From Acuticoccus yangtzensis (lineage in GTDB: Bacteria > Pseudomonadota > Alphaproteobacteria > Rhizobiales > Amorphaceae), in contig NZ_MJUX01000003.1 in the NCBI RefSeq assembly GCF_001927245.1, positions 186,001 to 250,000 on the forward strand: a stretch of DNA of 64,000 nt, written 5' to 3'. Below are positions 35,301-45,249 of the stretch, piece after piece. How positions within the stretch are numbered: position 1 is the first letter of the stretch; every line of letters begins with the position of its first letter. The notes under the pieces were generated by a model. That model saw only the letters and a program-made list of their open reading frames with translations, did no database searches and was not told the DNA's origin. The position numbers and the translations under genes are program-made.

Positions 35301-37203
35301 GGTCGGCGTCGGCGACATGTCGGGCGACGTGTTCGGCAACGGGATGCTGCTGTCGAAGGCGACCAAGCTCGTCGCCGCGTTCGACCACCGCGACATCTTC
35401 GTCGACCCGAACCCGGACCCGGCGACCTCGTGGGCGGAGCGCAAGCGGCTGTTCGACCTGCCGCGCTCGTCCTGGCAGGACTATGACCGCGCGGCGCTGT
35501 CCCAGGGCGGCGGCATCTTTTCGCGCGCGGCGAAGTCGATCGACCTGTCGCCCGAAGCGCGGGTGGCGCTCGACATCGGCCGCGGCCCCGTGACGCCGAC
35601 CGATCTGATGAGCGCGATCCTGAAGGCGCCGGCGGACCTTCTGTGGTTCGGCGGCATCGGCACCTATGTGCGCGGTCCCCAGGAAACGAACCTCGACATC
35701 GGGGATCGCGCCAACGACGCCATCCGCGTGGCGGCCGGCGATCTTCGCGTGAAGGTTGTGGGCGAGGGCGCCAACCTCGGCGTCAGCCACAAGGGACGCA
35801 TCGCCTTCGCGCTCAAAGGCGGGCGCATCAATTCGGACGCGATCGACAACTCCGCCGGCGTGAACACCTCGGACGTGGAGGTGAACATCAAGATCGCGCT
35901 GGCCGACGCCATGCGCCGCGGCCGCCTCTCGCGCGAGGAGCGCAACACGCTGCTCGCCCAGATGACGGAGGAGGTTGGCGACCTCGTCCTGCGCAACAAC
36001 TACCTGCAGACGCTGGCGATCTCACTCTCCAAGCGGCAGGGCACCCACAATGCCGGGCTGCAGCGCCGTCTGATGGAGGTGCTGGAGCCGCGCGGGCTTG
36101 ACCGCGAGATCGAGGACCTGCCGTCCAACACGGCGCTGGAGGAGCGCGTCGCCGGCGGCGAGGGGCTGACCCGGCCCGAGATCGGCGTCCTCCTGGCCTA
36201 CGCCAAGATCGTCCTCTTCGACGACATCCTGCAGTCTGACGTGCCGGACGACGCCTACCTCTCCAAGGAGCTGGAGCGTTATTTCCCGGTCGAGATGCAG
36301 GAGAAGTTCGACGAGGAGATCCAGGCGCACAGGCTGCGGCGCGAGATCATCTCCACCATGCTCGCCAACTCGATGATCAACCGCGGCGGGCCGACCTTCA
36401 TCGTGCGCATCGGCGATCAGACCGGCGCGCCAGTGTCGGAGATCGCCCGCGGATTTGCCGCGGCCCGCGATTCGTTCAACCTGCCCGCTCTCTACGCGGA
36501 GGTCGATTCGCTGGACAACGCGCTCGATGGGGCGCTCCAACTCCGGCTCTATTCGGAGATCCGCGCGCTGCTGATCGACGCGACCATCTGGTTCGTGCGC
36601 AACGAGACGTTCGACGAGGGCCTTCAGGCCGTGGTCGAGCGGTTCAAGAGCGGCATCGGCCAATTGCGTGATTCGTTCGAGCAGATCCTGCCGGAGTCCG
36701 ATGCCGAGGAGCTGGCCCATCAGACCTCGCTGTTGACCGACGACGGTGTGCCGGCGGCGCTGGCGCCCCGGTTCGCGCGTCTTCCGCTGGCCGCCTCCGC
36801 GCTCGACGTTGTGGTGGTGGCTGACGCGTGTGCGGTGTCGCTGCGTGAGGCGGGTGAGGTCTTCTTCGCCCTCAACGACCGCTTCCGCATCATGAGCCTG
36901 GACGAAACCGCCCGCGCGATCCCGATCAGCGACTACTATGACGGTCTCGCCCTCGACCGCGCGCGCCGCACGCTGGCCGACGCCCACCGGCGCCTCGCCA
37001 TCGACGTGCTGCGCTCCAGCGACGGGGTGGAAGGCGGCCTTGCGCGGGTGGATGCATGGATCGAGGCGCGCGGCGCCACGGTGGCACGCACCCAGCGGTC
37101 CATTCAGGAGATCGTCAGCGGCGGGCGGGTGTCCATCTCGCGGCTCGCCGTTGCATCCGGGCTGTTGGCCGACCTGTCCGGCGCCGTCTCCCAGGCGGCG
37201 TGA
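32347..37203 (+). CDS. gdhB: NAD-specific glutamate dehydrogenase, 180-kDa class
   Basis: Oxidatively deaminates glutamate to 2-oxoglutarate with NAD+, a catabolic role. 1618 residues, right for the Bac_GDH class. The long N-terminal regulatory part (about 1-770, ACT-like regions) precedes the catalytic core: [23 protein letters not shown] at about 819-841 with [12 protein letters not shown] after it, [15 protein letters not shown] near 913, and [15 protein letters not shown] (dinucleotide loop) near 990. AGGAGG precedes ATG 32347. Monocistronic by spacing. gdhB is used loosely here; other names exist for this class. Confidence 0.95.
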   Translation: [1618 protein letters not shown]

Positions 37204-37235
37204 CGAGGCTTGCGGCTTGAAAACACGAAGAAAGG

Positions 37236-37263
37236 TTAACTGAAGGAGCCGCGCAGGCTTAAC
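37236..37263 (+). promoter_or_regulatory. Possible CtrA half-sites upstream of ccrM
   Basis: Two TTAAC elements at 37236-37240 and 37259-37263 lie 63-90 bp before ccrM. CtrA regulates ccrM in Caulobacter through TTAA-containing sites. The spacing is not the classical TTAA-N7-TTAA, so this is weak. Confidence 0.25.
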
Positions 37264-37316
37264 CAGACCTTCACGCATTCGGCTTAGATCATGAGATGCC
37301 ATTTGCGTGAGGGTAA

Positions 37317-38435
<1,119 letters not shown>

Positions 38436-38737
38436 AGGGCGAGTCCGTTTCGCCCATCCTGGCGGAAGCGCCTCAGCGAGGGCGTTCCCCCCTCGCGCTC
38501 CCCCTGAAGTCGGCTTCTGCCGACTTCAGCATCCATGACGCCCAACTGCGCAACAGCGCAGTTGGGTCTCGCCAGCGGGCAGGGTTCCATGCGAAGGGCA
38601 TGGAACCGATCGGCAGGCTATGTCGGACCCCGGCGGCGTCAAGCGTCCGTGCTCCCCATGCTCGCCCGCCCCCCGAGAGGGCGGCCTGCGCGTGGGTCCG
38701 CGCGGACACTTGACCCCGCCGTGATCCGACAAGACGG
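38436..38737. other. 302-bp intergenic hairpin cluster between ccrM and smc
   Basis: No gene. Consecutive stems: TTTCGCC/GGCGGAA (38449-38467), GCGAGGG/CCCTCGC (38476-38496), CTGAAGTCGG/CCGACTTCAG (38504-38529), CCCAACTGCGC/GCGCAGTTGGG (38541-38566), GGTTCCATGC/GCATGGAACC (38583-38607), then a 28-bp imperfect inverted repeat (38621-38648 with 38704-38731, 25 of 28 matching) that encloses a CCGCCC/GGGCGG hairpin and the 12-bp palindrome GTCCGCGCGGAC. No T-runs. Far more structure than needed for termination between convergent genes. Confidence 0.8.
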
Positions 38738-41700
38738 TTACGCGGTCTCGCGCAGTTCCTCGGCCGCCTCCAGCGACACCGACACGAGCTGGCTCACACC
38801 CTTCTCCACCATCGTCACGCCGTAGAGACGGTGCATCCGCGCCATCGTGATCGGGTTGTGGGTGATGGTGATGAAGCGCGTCTCCGTCGCCCGCGCCATC
38901 TCGTCGAGCAGGTTGCAGAACCGCTCCACGTTGGCGTCATCCAGCGGCGCGTCGATCTCGTCCAGCACGCAGATCGGCGCCGGGTTGGTCAGGAAGACCG
39001 CGAAGATCAGCGCGGTCGCCGTCAAGGTTTGCTCGCCACCGGAGAGGAGCGAGAGAACCTGCGGCTTCTTGCCGGGCGGGCGGGCGATGATGTCGAGACC
39101 GGCGTCCAGCGGGTCCTCCGCCTCGGTCAGCACCAGCCGCGCTTCGCCGCCGTTGAAGAGCTTCGTGAAGAGGCGCTGGAACTCGCCGTTCACGTGGTCG
39201 AAGGAGGCGACCAGGCGCTGGCGGGCCTCGCCGTTCAGCTCTTTGATGGCCGTGCGCAGCTTGTCGATGGCGGCGACGATGTCGTCGCGCTCGGCCAGCA
39301 TCGTGCCCTGCCGCTCCTCGATCTCCTTAAGTTCGTCTTCGGCGACGAGGTTGACCCCGCCGAGCCGTTCCCGCTCGCCCTTCAGCCGTTCCAGGCGCTT
39401 CTCCGATTCGGGGCGGTCCGGCAGCGGGTCGCCGGGGGCGAGGCCCGCGAGCTTCATCGCCGCGGCGGGGGCCACGTCGAGCGCCTCGATGAGCGCCGAT
39501 TCCACCTCGGCGAGGCGGGAGCGGGCGGCGGCGGTGCGCTCCTCCGCGCGGCCGGCGGCCTCGCGGGCGGCGGAGAGGGCGGCGAGCGCATCGCGTGCGG
39601 CCTGTGTGGCGGCGCGCTCGGCGGCCTCGCCTGTGGTCCGCGCCTCGCGGGCGGCGGCGTTTGCGGCTTCGGCGGCCTTCACCGCGCGGGTGGTCTCGAA
39701 GCGCTCTTCCGCGGTGTCGGACGGCGCATCGGCCAAAGCCTCTTGTTCTTCGGCGATGGCTTCGAGGCGCTGTTCCAGGTCCGCCTTGTGGGCGTCGGCG
39801 CCGTTGAGGCGGGCGCGCCATTCGTTGAGTTCGCCCGCGAGGCGTTCCAGCCGTTTGCTGCGGCCATAGACGGCGCGGCGCTCCTGCTCGGCGGCGTTCG
39901 CGGCCTCGGTGGCGGCGCGGCGGGCGTCGGCGGCGGCGGCCTTGGCGCGGTCGCGGGCGATCGTCTCGGCGTGCCCGTCGGACGCGCCGTCGCGGGCGGC
40001 CTCCGCCTCGGCCAGCGCCTCCTCGGCCGATTCGGCGGTGGCGTGGGCGGCCTCCAAGGTGGCGGCGATGCGGCTTTCGGCGGCCTCGGCCTCGCGCGCG
40101 GCGGTCTCGGCGGCGGCGAGGCGCTCCTTCGCGGCGGCGACGGCCTTGCGCTCGGTCGCCAAAAGCCCGCGTGCGGTGGTCTGTGTGGCACGGGCGGCGG
40201 CCAGCGCCTTGCGCGCGTCGGCGACGCCCTGGCGTGTTGCCGCCAGCAGCGCGCGGGCGGTCCGGTCCTCCTCCGCGGCCGCGGTGACGCCCTCTTCGGC
40301 GGCGGCGATCGCAGCCTCGGCGTCCTCGCGCGCGGGGGCGAGCGCGTCGATCGCGCGGCCGATCTCGGCGAGGCGGTTCTTCTGGGCGAGGCGTTCGGCG
40401 GCGGCGCTGGGGGCTCCGGCTGCGCGGGCGTAGCCGTCCCATCGCCACAGCGCGCCGCCCAGAGTGACGAGCCGCTGGCCGGGCTGCAACGTGCCGGCGA
40501 GTGCGCCGTCCTCCACCAGCCCGACCTGGGCGAGACGGCGGGCGAGCGCGGGCGGTGCCTTGACGTGGGCGGCGAGAGGGGCGGCGCTTGAAGGAAGGTC
40601 CGGATCGGCGCCGACCGGCGGCTCGGCGGCCCAGCGGGCGGGCGCGTCGGCGCTGATGGGGGCTTCGAGGTCGTCGCCCAGGGCCGCCGCAAAGGCGATC
40701 TCGTAGCCGGGTTCGACGGTGCAGGAATCGAGCACCGCGTCGTCGGCGCGGCCCAGCGAGGCGGTGAGGCGTTCGAGCGCGCTTGCCTCGGTCTGCAGGC
40801 CGGAGATCTCGGCGTCGACGGCCGCGAGCGCCTGGCGCGCGGCGGCCTCGGCGGCGCGGGCGGGGGCCATCGCCGCCTCGGTCTCGGCGACGGTGGCGGC
40901 AGCGTCCGCCTCGGCGTGGCCCGCTTCGGCTTCGGCCTCCTCGGCGGCGGCGACGGTCTCGGCGGCCTCGATCTCCTTCGCGATGGCCTCGGCTTCGGCG
41001 TCCTCGGCGATGGCGACGGTCGCGGCCGCCTCGTCGCGCCGGCGCACCGCCTCGCTGGTGCGGGCCTTTTCCAGCTCGGCATCCAGGCGGCGGACGGTCT
41101 CGCGCGCCTTCGCGACCTCGGCGGCGGCGCGCTGGTGCGCCTGGTCCAGCGCGGCGCGGGCGGCGAGGGCGGTGGCGGCGGCCTCCGTCGCGGCGCTCGC
41201 GGCGGCTTCGGCCTCCTCGGCGGCGGCCTCGGCCTCCTCGGCGGCGTATTCGCGGGCTGCGATGCGCTCGTCCGCCCCGTCGTTGCTGCGTCTGAGGTCG
41301 GCGTCCTCGTCCTCCAGGCGGGCGAGGGCGGCGGCGGCGTCGGTCTTCGCGCGGTCCTGGCGGGCGAGGTCGGCGGTCAACGCCTGCGCCTGGGCCTGCA
41401 GCGAGGCGAGCTTGCCGGAGATCTCGCGGTCCTTGGCGTCCAGCGCGGCGAGGGCTGCGGCGAGGCTCTGCAGCTTCGCGGCGGCGGCGTTCTCCGCCTC
41501 GCGTAGGGCCGGGAGGGCGTGGCTTGCGGCCGCCTCCTCGGTGGCGGTGTGCACTTGGCGCTCGGCGGCGGCCTTCAGCGCGGCGGCGGTCTCGGCCATC
41601 GCCGTCTCGCCGGACATCACGGCCTTCTTCGCCTCGGACCAGCGTAGGTGGTGGACCGTCGCCTCCAGCGTGCGGATCTCCTCGGAGATCTTGCGGTAGC

Positions 41701-42349
41701 GCTGGGCCTGCTTGGCCTGGCGCCGCAGGTTCTCGATGCGCCGTTCCACCTCGCCGGCGACGTCCTCGATCCGCGTGAGGTTCTGCTCCGCCGCGTTCAG
41801 CTTCAGCGACGCCTCGTGCTTGCGCGCCCTGAGGCCGGAGATGCCGGCGGCTTCCTCCAGGATGTTGCGCCGGTCGGTCGGCTTGGCGGCGATCAGCTCG
41901 GCCACCTGGCCCTGGCGCACCATGGAGGGCGAGCGCGACCCGGTGGCGGCGTCGGCGAAGAGAAGCTGCACGTCGCGCGCGCGCACCAGCTTGCCGTTGA
42001 CGCGGTAGTCCGACCCCACGCCGCGATTGATGCGGCGGGTGACTTCCAGGTGGTCGGCGGTGTTGAGGTCGGCGGGCGCGGTGCGGGCCGAATTGTCGAG
42101 GAAGAGGGTGACTTCGGCGGTGTCGCGCGTCGGACGGCGGCCGGACCCGGCGAAGATCACGTCGTCCATGGACGATCCGCGGACGGATTTGTACGACGCC
42201 TCGCCCATCACCCAGCGCAGCGCCTCGACGAGGTTCGACTTGCCGCACCCGTTGGGGCCGACGACGCCGGTGAGGCCGGGCTCGATCAAGACGTCGGTCG
42301 GTTCGACGAATGATTTGAACCCAATGAGACGCAGACGGTCGAACTTCAT
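38738..42349 (-). CDS. smc: Chromosome segregation protein SMC
   Basis: Condensin ATPase that compacts and segregates the chromosome. 1203 residues. N-terminal head: LIGFKSFVEPTDVLIEPGLTGVVG, with Walker A GPNGCGKSN at 31-39. Long Ala/Glu-rich coiled coils flank a hinge at about 520-650. The C-terminal head has signature LSGGEQTLTATAL and Walker B PICVLDEIDAPLDD followed by THNP. The coiled-coil arms are exceptionally alanine-rich even for this GC content. Downstream of dsbA on the same strand; the order dciA-dsbA-smc is standard in Hyphomicrobiales. Confidence 0.95.
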   Translation of the reverse strand: MKFDRLRLIGFKSFVEPTDVLIEPGLTGVVGPNGCGKSNLVEALRWVMGEASYKSVRGSSMDDVIFAGSGRRPTRDTAEVTLFLDNSARTAPADLNTADHLEVTRRINRGVGSDYRVNGKLVRARDVQLLFADAATGSRSPSMVRQGQVAELIAAKPTDRRNILEEAAGISGLRARKHEASLKLNAAEQNLTRIEDVAGEVERRIENLRRQAKQAQRYRKISEEIRTLEATVHHLRWSEAKKAVMSGETAMAETAAALKAAAERQVHTATEEAAASHALPALREAENAAAAKLQSLAAALAALDAKDREISGKLASLQAQAQALTADLARQDRAKTDAAAALARLEDEDADLRRSNDGADERIAAREYAAEEAEAAAEEAEAAASAATEAAATALAARAALDQAHQRAAAEVAKARETVRRLDAELEKARTSEAVRRRDEAAATVAIAEDAEAEAIAKEIEAAETVAAAEEAEAEAGHAEADAAATVAETEAAMAPARAAEAAARQALAAVDAEISGLQTEASALERLTASLGRADDAVLDSCTVEPGYEIAFAAALGDDLEAPISADAPARWAAEPPVGADPDLPSSAAPLAAHVKAPPALARRLAQVGLVEDGALAGTLQPGQRLVTLGGALWRWDGYARAAGAPSAAAERLAQKNRLAEIGRAIDALAPAREDAEAAIAAAEEGVTAAAEEDRTARALLAATRQGVADARKALAAARATQTTARGLLATERKAVAAAKERLAAAETAAREAEAAESRIAATLEAAHATAESAEEALAEAEAARDGASDGHAETIARDRAKAAAADARRAATEAANAAEQERRAVYGRSKRLERLAGELNEWRARLNGADAHKADLEQRLEAIAEEQEALADAPSDTAEERFETTRAVKAAEAANAAAREARTTGEAAERAATQAARDALAALSAAREAAGRAEERTAAARSRLAEVESALIEALDVAPAAAMKLAGLAPGDPLPDRPESEKRLERLKGERERLGGVNLVAEDELKEIEERQGTMLAERDDIVAAIDKLRTAIKELNGEARQRLVASFDHVNGEFQRLFTKLFNGGEARLVLTEAEDPLDAGLDIIARPPGKKPQVLSLLSGGEQTLTATALIFAVFLTNPAPICVLDEIDAPLDDANVERFCNLLDEMARATETRFITITHNPITMARMHRLYGVTMVEKGVSQLVSVSLEAAEELRETA

Positions 42350-42461
42350 CGCACCTGGCTTGTGAGAGGGAGGTCGTGGTTAAGACCTTCCCTCTCAGCC
42401 TGCTTGATGAAGCGTTAACAAGTCCCTGAAATTGTTCGTCCCCGGCTCAGAGCGGGCCGGG

Positions 42462-42492
42462 CCTTGTCCACCGGAGACTGTGGTGGACAAGG
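42462..42492. other. Perfect 11-bp hairpin between dsbA and smc
   Basis: CCTTGTCCACC (42462-42472) and GGTGGACAAGG (42482-42492) around a 9-nt loop, 25 bp downstream of the dsbA stop. No T-run on either strand, so it may be an attenuator, mRNA-stability element or weak terminator. Confidence 0.5.
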
Positions 42493-42516
42493 GCGGATCA
42501 CGCCGCGGGCGGGGCT

Positions 42517-43134
42517 TTACGAATCGATCTTCGCGTCGAGCACGTCGCGCATCGCCTCGATGGTGCGGGTGCCTTCGTACTTCTCGCCGTCGATGAAGAG
42601 GGTGGGGGTGCCGGTCACGCCCTCCTGGGTGCCGCGCTCGCGGTTGGCGTAGATGCCCTGCACCACATCGTTGTCGGACAGGCAGGCCTCGAACTCCTCG
42701 CGCGAGAAACCGGCCTGCTGGGCGAGGGAGAACATCTTGCCGACCGGATCGTCGTTGGTGGCCCAGAAAGATTGACGCTCGAAGAAGAGGTCGACGATCG
42801 GGTAATATTGAGCCGGCTTGCAACGGGCGAGGACGGCGACGGCGAGGCCCAGCCGGTCCAGCGGAAATTCGCGCAGGATGAACTTCACCTTGCCGGTGTC
42901 GATGTACTCGGTCTTCAGCTCCTGGAAGGTGCCGGTGTGGAAGGCGGCGCAGTGGGGGCAGGTCATCGACGCATATTCGACGATGGTGACCGGCGCGTCG
43001 GCATTGCCGAGGACGATATCCTCGAGCGGTTCGGCGGGCGTGGTCTCCGCGTCCTGCGCGAAGGCGAGGCCGAGCGGCGAGGCGGCCAGCGGCAGGGCAA
43101 GCGCCATCGCGGTGAAGTGGCGGCGGGTAATCAT
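42517..43134 (-). CDS. DsbA-like thiol:disulfide oxidoreductase
   Basis: Periplasmic thioredoxin-fold protein of 205 residues. The signal sequence MITRRHFTAMALALPLAASPLGLAFA has a TRRHF pattern compatible with Tat export, cleaved after AFA. The active site is CPHC at 59-62 (ASMTCPHCAAFH), with the cis-proline region GVTGTPTLFIDG near 178-189. It belongs to the DsbA/BDBD group that forms or shuffles disulfides in exported proteins. AAAGGA precedes the ATG. Sits between dciA and smc on the minus strand. Confidence 0.9.
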   Translation of the reverse strand: MITRRHFTAMALALPLAASPLGLAFAQDAETTPAEPLEDIVLGNADAPVTIVEYASMTCPHCAAFHTGTFQELKTEYIDTGKVKFILREFPLDRLGLAVAVLARCKPAQYYPIVDLFFERQSFWATNDDPVGKMFSLAQQAGFSREEFEACLSDNDVVQGIYANRERGTQEGVTGTPTLFIDGEKYEGTRTIEAMRDVLDAKIDS

Positions 43135-43164
43135 GGTGTGATCCTTTGGTGACCGTTGCCCCGT

Positions 43165-43695
43165 TTATGTGGGCTTGGGTCCCTTTGTAAAACCTCGCGT
43201 CTGAACGCTGGCCCCCAGGCGCGACAATGCGGCCTTCAATTTCGGGTGTTCCACGGCGTCGAGCTGCGCGGCGATTTCGGCAGCCAAAGCCTCGTTGCGC
43301 GGGGCGGGCGGCGGCGGCACGGGGGCAAGGTAGGCCGGCTCGCGGCGGGCGCGCCCCCGCGTCTGTGTGACGCGCAGGCGGGCGATGGCGGGCCAGCCGA
43401 TCAGCACGTTGACGCGCTCGATCACCTGCGTGGCGGAGTGTTGCAGGGCGATGGCGGCGGCGGCGTCGGCCAGCACCACGAGGGTGGCGCCGCTCGACTG
43501 GTTGTCGAGCTTGGAGCCTTTCGGCCAGACGATCCGCTCGATGCTGGCGGATTTGGCGAAACGGTCGCCGAAGACGTCGGCGGGGTCCAGCATCAACGCG
43601 GCGTTGGCGATGCCGCGGCGCCGGCACGCGGGCGTGACGAGCGAGCCGATGAGGTCGGCGAGCGGCCGGGCCTGTCTGTTGATGGTGTACGCCAT
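43165..43695 (-). CDS. DUF721/DciA-like protein
   Basis: 176 residues. The N-terminal ARPLADLIGSLVTPACRRRGIANAALMLDP, seen here as ADLIGSLVTPACRRRG, and WPKGSKLDNQSSGATLVVLADAAAAIALQHSATQVIERVN identify DUF721, the DciA family that loads or anchors the replicative helicase. The C-terminal 60 residues are Pro/Ala-rich and end in a basic tail. It starts a minus-strand cluster dciA-like - dsbA - smc and is divergent from mutY. Helicase loading has been shown for relatives; here it is inferred. Confidence 0.85.
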   Translation of the reverse strand: MAYTINRQARPLADLIGSLVTPACRRRGIANAALMLDPADVFGDRFAKSASIERIVWPKGSKLDNQSSGATLVVLADAAAAIALQHSATQVIERVNVLIGWPAIARLRVTQTRGRARREPAYLAPVPPPPAPRNEALAAEIAAQLDAVEHPKLKAALSRLGASVQTRGFTKGPKPT

Positions 43696-43845
43696 GAGGG
43701 ATGGATGCCGCGAATCGGGCGGCGTGACAACTGGCGCGAGCGGGAGGCTGCGGCGGGCGCGAAGAGCGGGGACAGCGGGTGATGTGTCGTGCGCCCGGCG
43801 GCGGATGCTCTTGCCAAGTGTGGCCTAGCGTGGTGGCCGGGAGGA

Positions 43846-45249
43846 ATGAAGCCTCCGCGCCGCCCGACTGGACCCGATCCTTCCGTCCGCGCTGCCCCGC
43901 GCGCCGCCGTCCGCCGTGAGGCGCGCCGCAAAGCGCGTACGGCGGCGCGGGCGGGGCCCGTCCCGACTGACGGCGATCGTGCGGCGAGCTCCGAGGCTGC
44001 GGTGTCCCGATCAGTGGGCGTCCCCCCGCTCACCCCCGAGCCGATCCCACCTGAGCAAGTTGCGCCTGAGCCGGCCACCTCGTGCCCCGTCGCACCTTCG
44101 GCAGTCACGCCGAAGGCAATAGTGGCCGCGGCTTCGGTGGCGAAGCCGAAGCGCGGGAGGCCGAAGGCGGTGTTGCCCGAGGCGCCGGGCGAGGTCGGGG
44201 CCGAGATGGCGGGGCCGCTTCCGTCACCGGCGACCGGGCGGGCGCTTCTCGCCTGGTACGACGTTCACCGGCGCGACCTGCCGTGGCGGGCGGCACCGGG
44301 GGAGGTGAGCGACCCGTACCGCGTGTGGCTGTCGGAAATCATGTTGCAGCAGACGACGGTGGCGGCGGTTCGCTCCTACTATGCCGCCTTCCTGGACCGC
44401 TGGCCGCGCGTCAACGATCTCGCCGCCGCCGAGGATGGCGAGGTGATGGCGGCATGGGCCGGGCTCGGCTACTACGCGCGCGCCCGCAATCTGCTCGCCT
44501 GCGCCCGCGTCGTCGCGGTGTCCGGCTTCCCGGCGACGCGCGAGGGGCTGCGCGCGCTGCCGGGTGTCGGCGACTATACGTCCGCGGCCATCGCGGCGAT
44601 CGCATTCGGGGAGCCGGCCGTGGTGGTGGACGGCAACGTGGAGCGCGTTGTGGCGCGGCTGACGCGGCTCGCGCGGCCACCCAAGGCGGCACGGCGCGCG
44701 GTGGAGGCGGCGGTGGAGGCGATGCTGCCGGCGGACCGTCCCGGCGACTTCGCCCAGGCGATGATGGACCTCGGCGCCACCATCTGCACGCCAAAGTCCC
44801 CCGCCTGCGCCATCTGCCCCCTGCTTCATGACTGCGCGGCCGCCCGGCACGGCGAGGCTGCGGCCTACCCGGTGAAGGCGCCCAAGAAGGCGCGCGCGGT
44901 GTGGCGGGGCGCAATGTTCGTTCCCGTGCGGCCGGATGGCACGGTGCTGGTGCGCCGCCGGCCCGAGCGCGGCATGCTGGGCGGCATGGTGGAGGTGTTC
45001 GGCTCGCCCTGGGCGGCCGAGATCGGCGACGCGGCGGACCATGCCCCCTTCGCCGCGGCCTGGACCGCGGCCGGGTCCATCACCCACACCTTCACCCACG
45101 CCGATCTGACGGTGGATGTCTTCCGCGCCGATGTCGCCGCCGAGACGGCCGCGCCCGCCGGCGGCTGGTGGGCCGACCCCGCGGCGGCGGGTCTGCCGAC
45201 GGTGATGAAGAAGGCCGTCACCCGCGCTTTGGCGATGGCGGAGGGGTGA
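43846..45249 (+). CDS. mutY: A/G-specific adenine glycosylase MutY with N-terminal extension
   Basis: Removes adenine mispaired with 8-oxoguanine. From ATG 43846 it has 467 residues. Residues 1-125 are a Pro/Ala/Arg/Val-rich extension without domain, unlike standard MutY (about 350). The core starts at LLAWYDVHRRDLPWR. The catalytic Glu lies in SEIMLQQTTV, the helix-hairpin-helix is LPGVGDYTSAAIAAIAFGE, and the catalytic Asp is in VVDGNVERV. The 4Fe-4S ligands are Cys-x6-Cys-x2-Cys-x5-Cys (CTPKSPACAICPLLHDC). A C-terminal NUDIX-like 8-oxoG recognition domain follows. An earlier ATG at 43789 would add 19 residues. The true start may be further in. Confidence 0.92.
   Translation: MKPPRRPTGPDPSVRAAPRAAVRREARRKARTAARAGPVPTDGDRAASSEAAVSRSVGVPPLTPEPIPPEQVAPEPATSCPVAPSAVTPKAIVAAASVAKPKRGRPKAVLPEAPGEVGAEMAGPLPSPATGRALLAWYDVHRRDLPWRAAPGEVSDPYRVWLSEIMLQQTTVAAVRSYYAAFLDRWPRVNDLAAAEDGEVMAAWAGLGYYARARNLLACARVVAVSGFPATREGLRALPGVGDYTSAAIAAIAFGEPAVVVDGNVERVVARLTRLARPPKAARRAVEAAVEAMLPADRPGDFAQAMMDLGATICTPKSPACAICPLLHDCAAARHGEAAAYPVKAPKKARAVWRGAMFVPVRPDGTVLVRRRPERGMLGGMVEVFGSPWAAEIGDAADHAPFAAAWTAAGSITHTFTHADLTVDVFRADVAAETAAPAGGWWADPAAAGLPTVMKKAVTRALAMAEG

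Noticed and set aside
32332-35790. 1152-codon open frame opposite the glutamate dehydrogenase gene
   Set aside because: Same kind of antisense artefact. The plus strand encodes an unmistakable NAD-GDH.
39327-42248. 973-codon and other long frames overlapping smc
   Set aside because: Almost pure Arg/Gly/Pro/Ala. SMC head, hinge and signature motifs prove the other frame.
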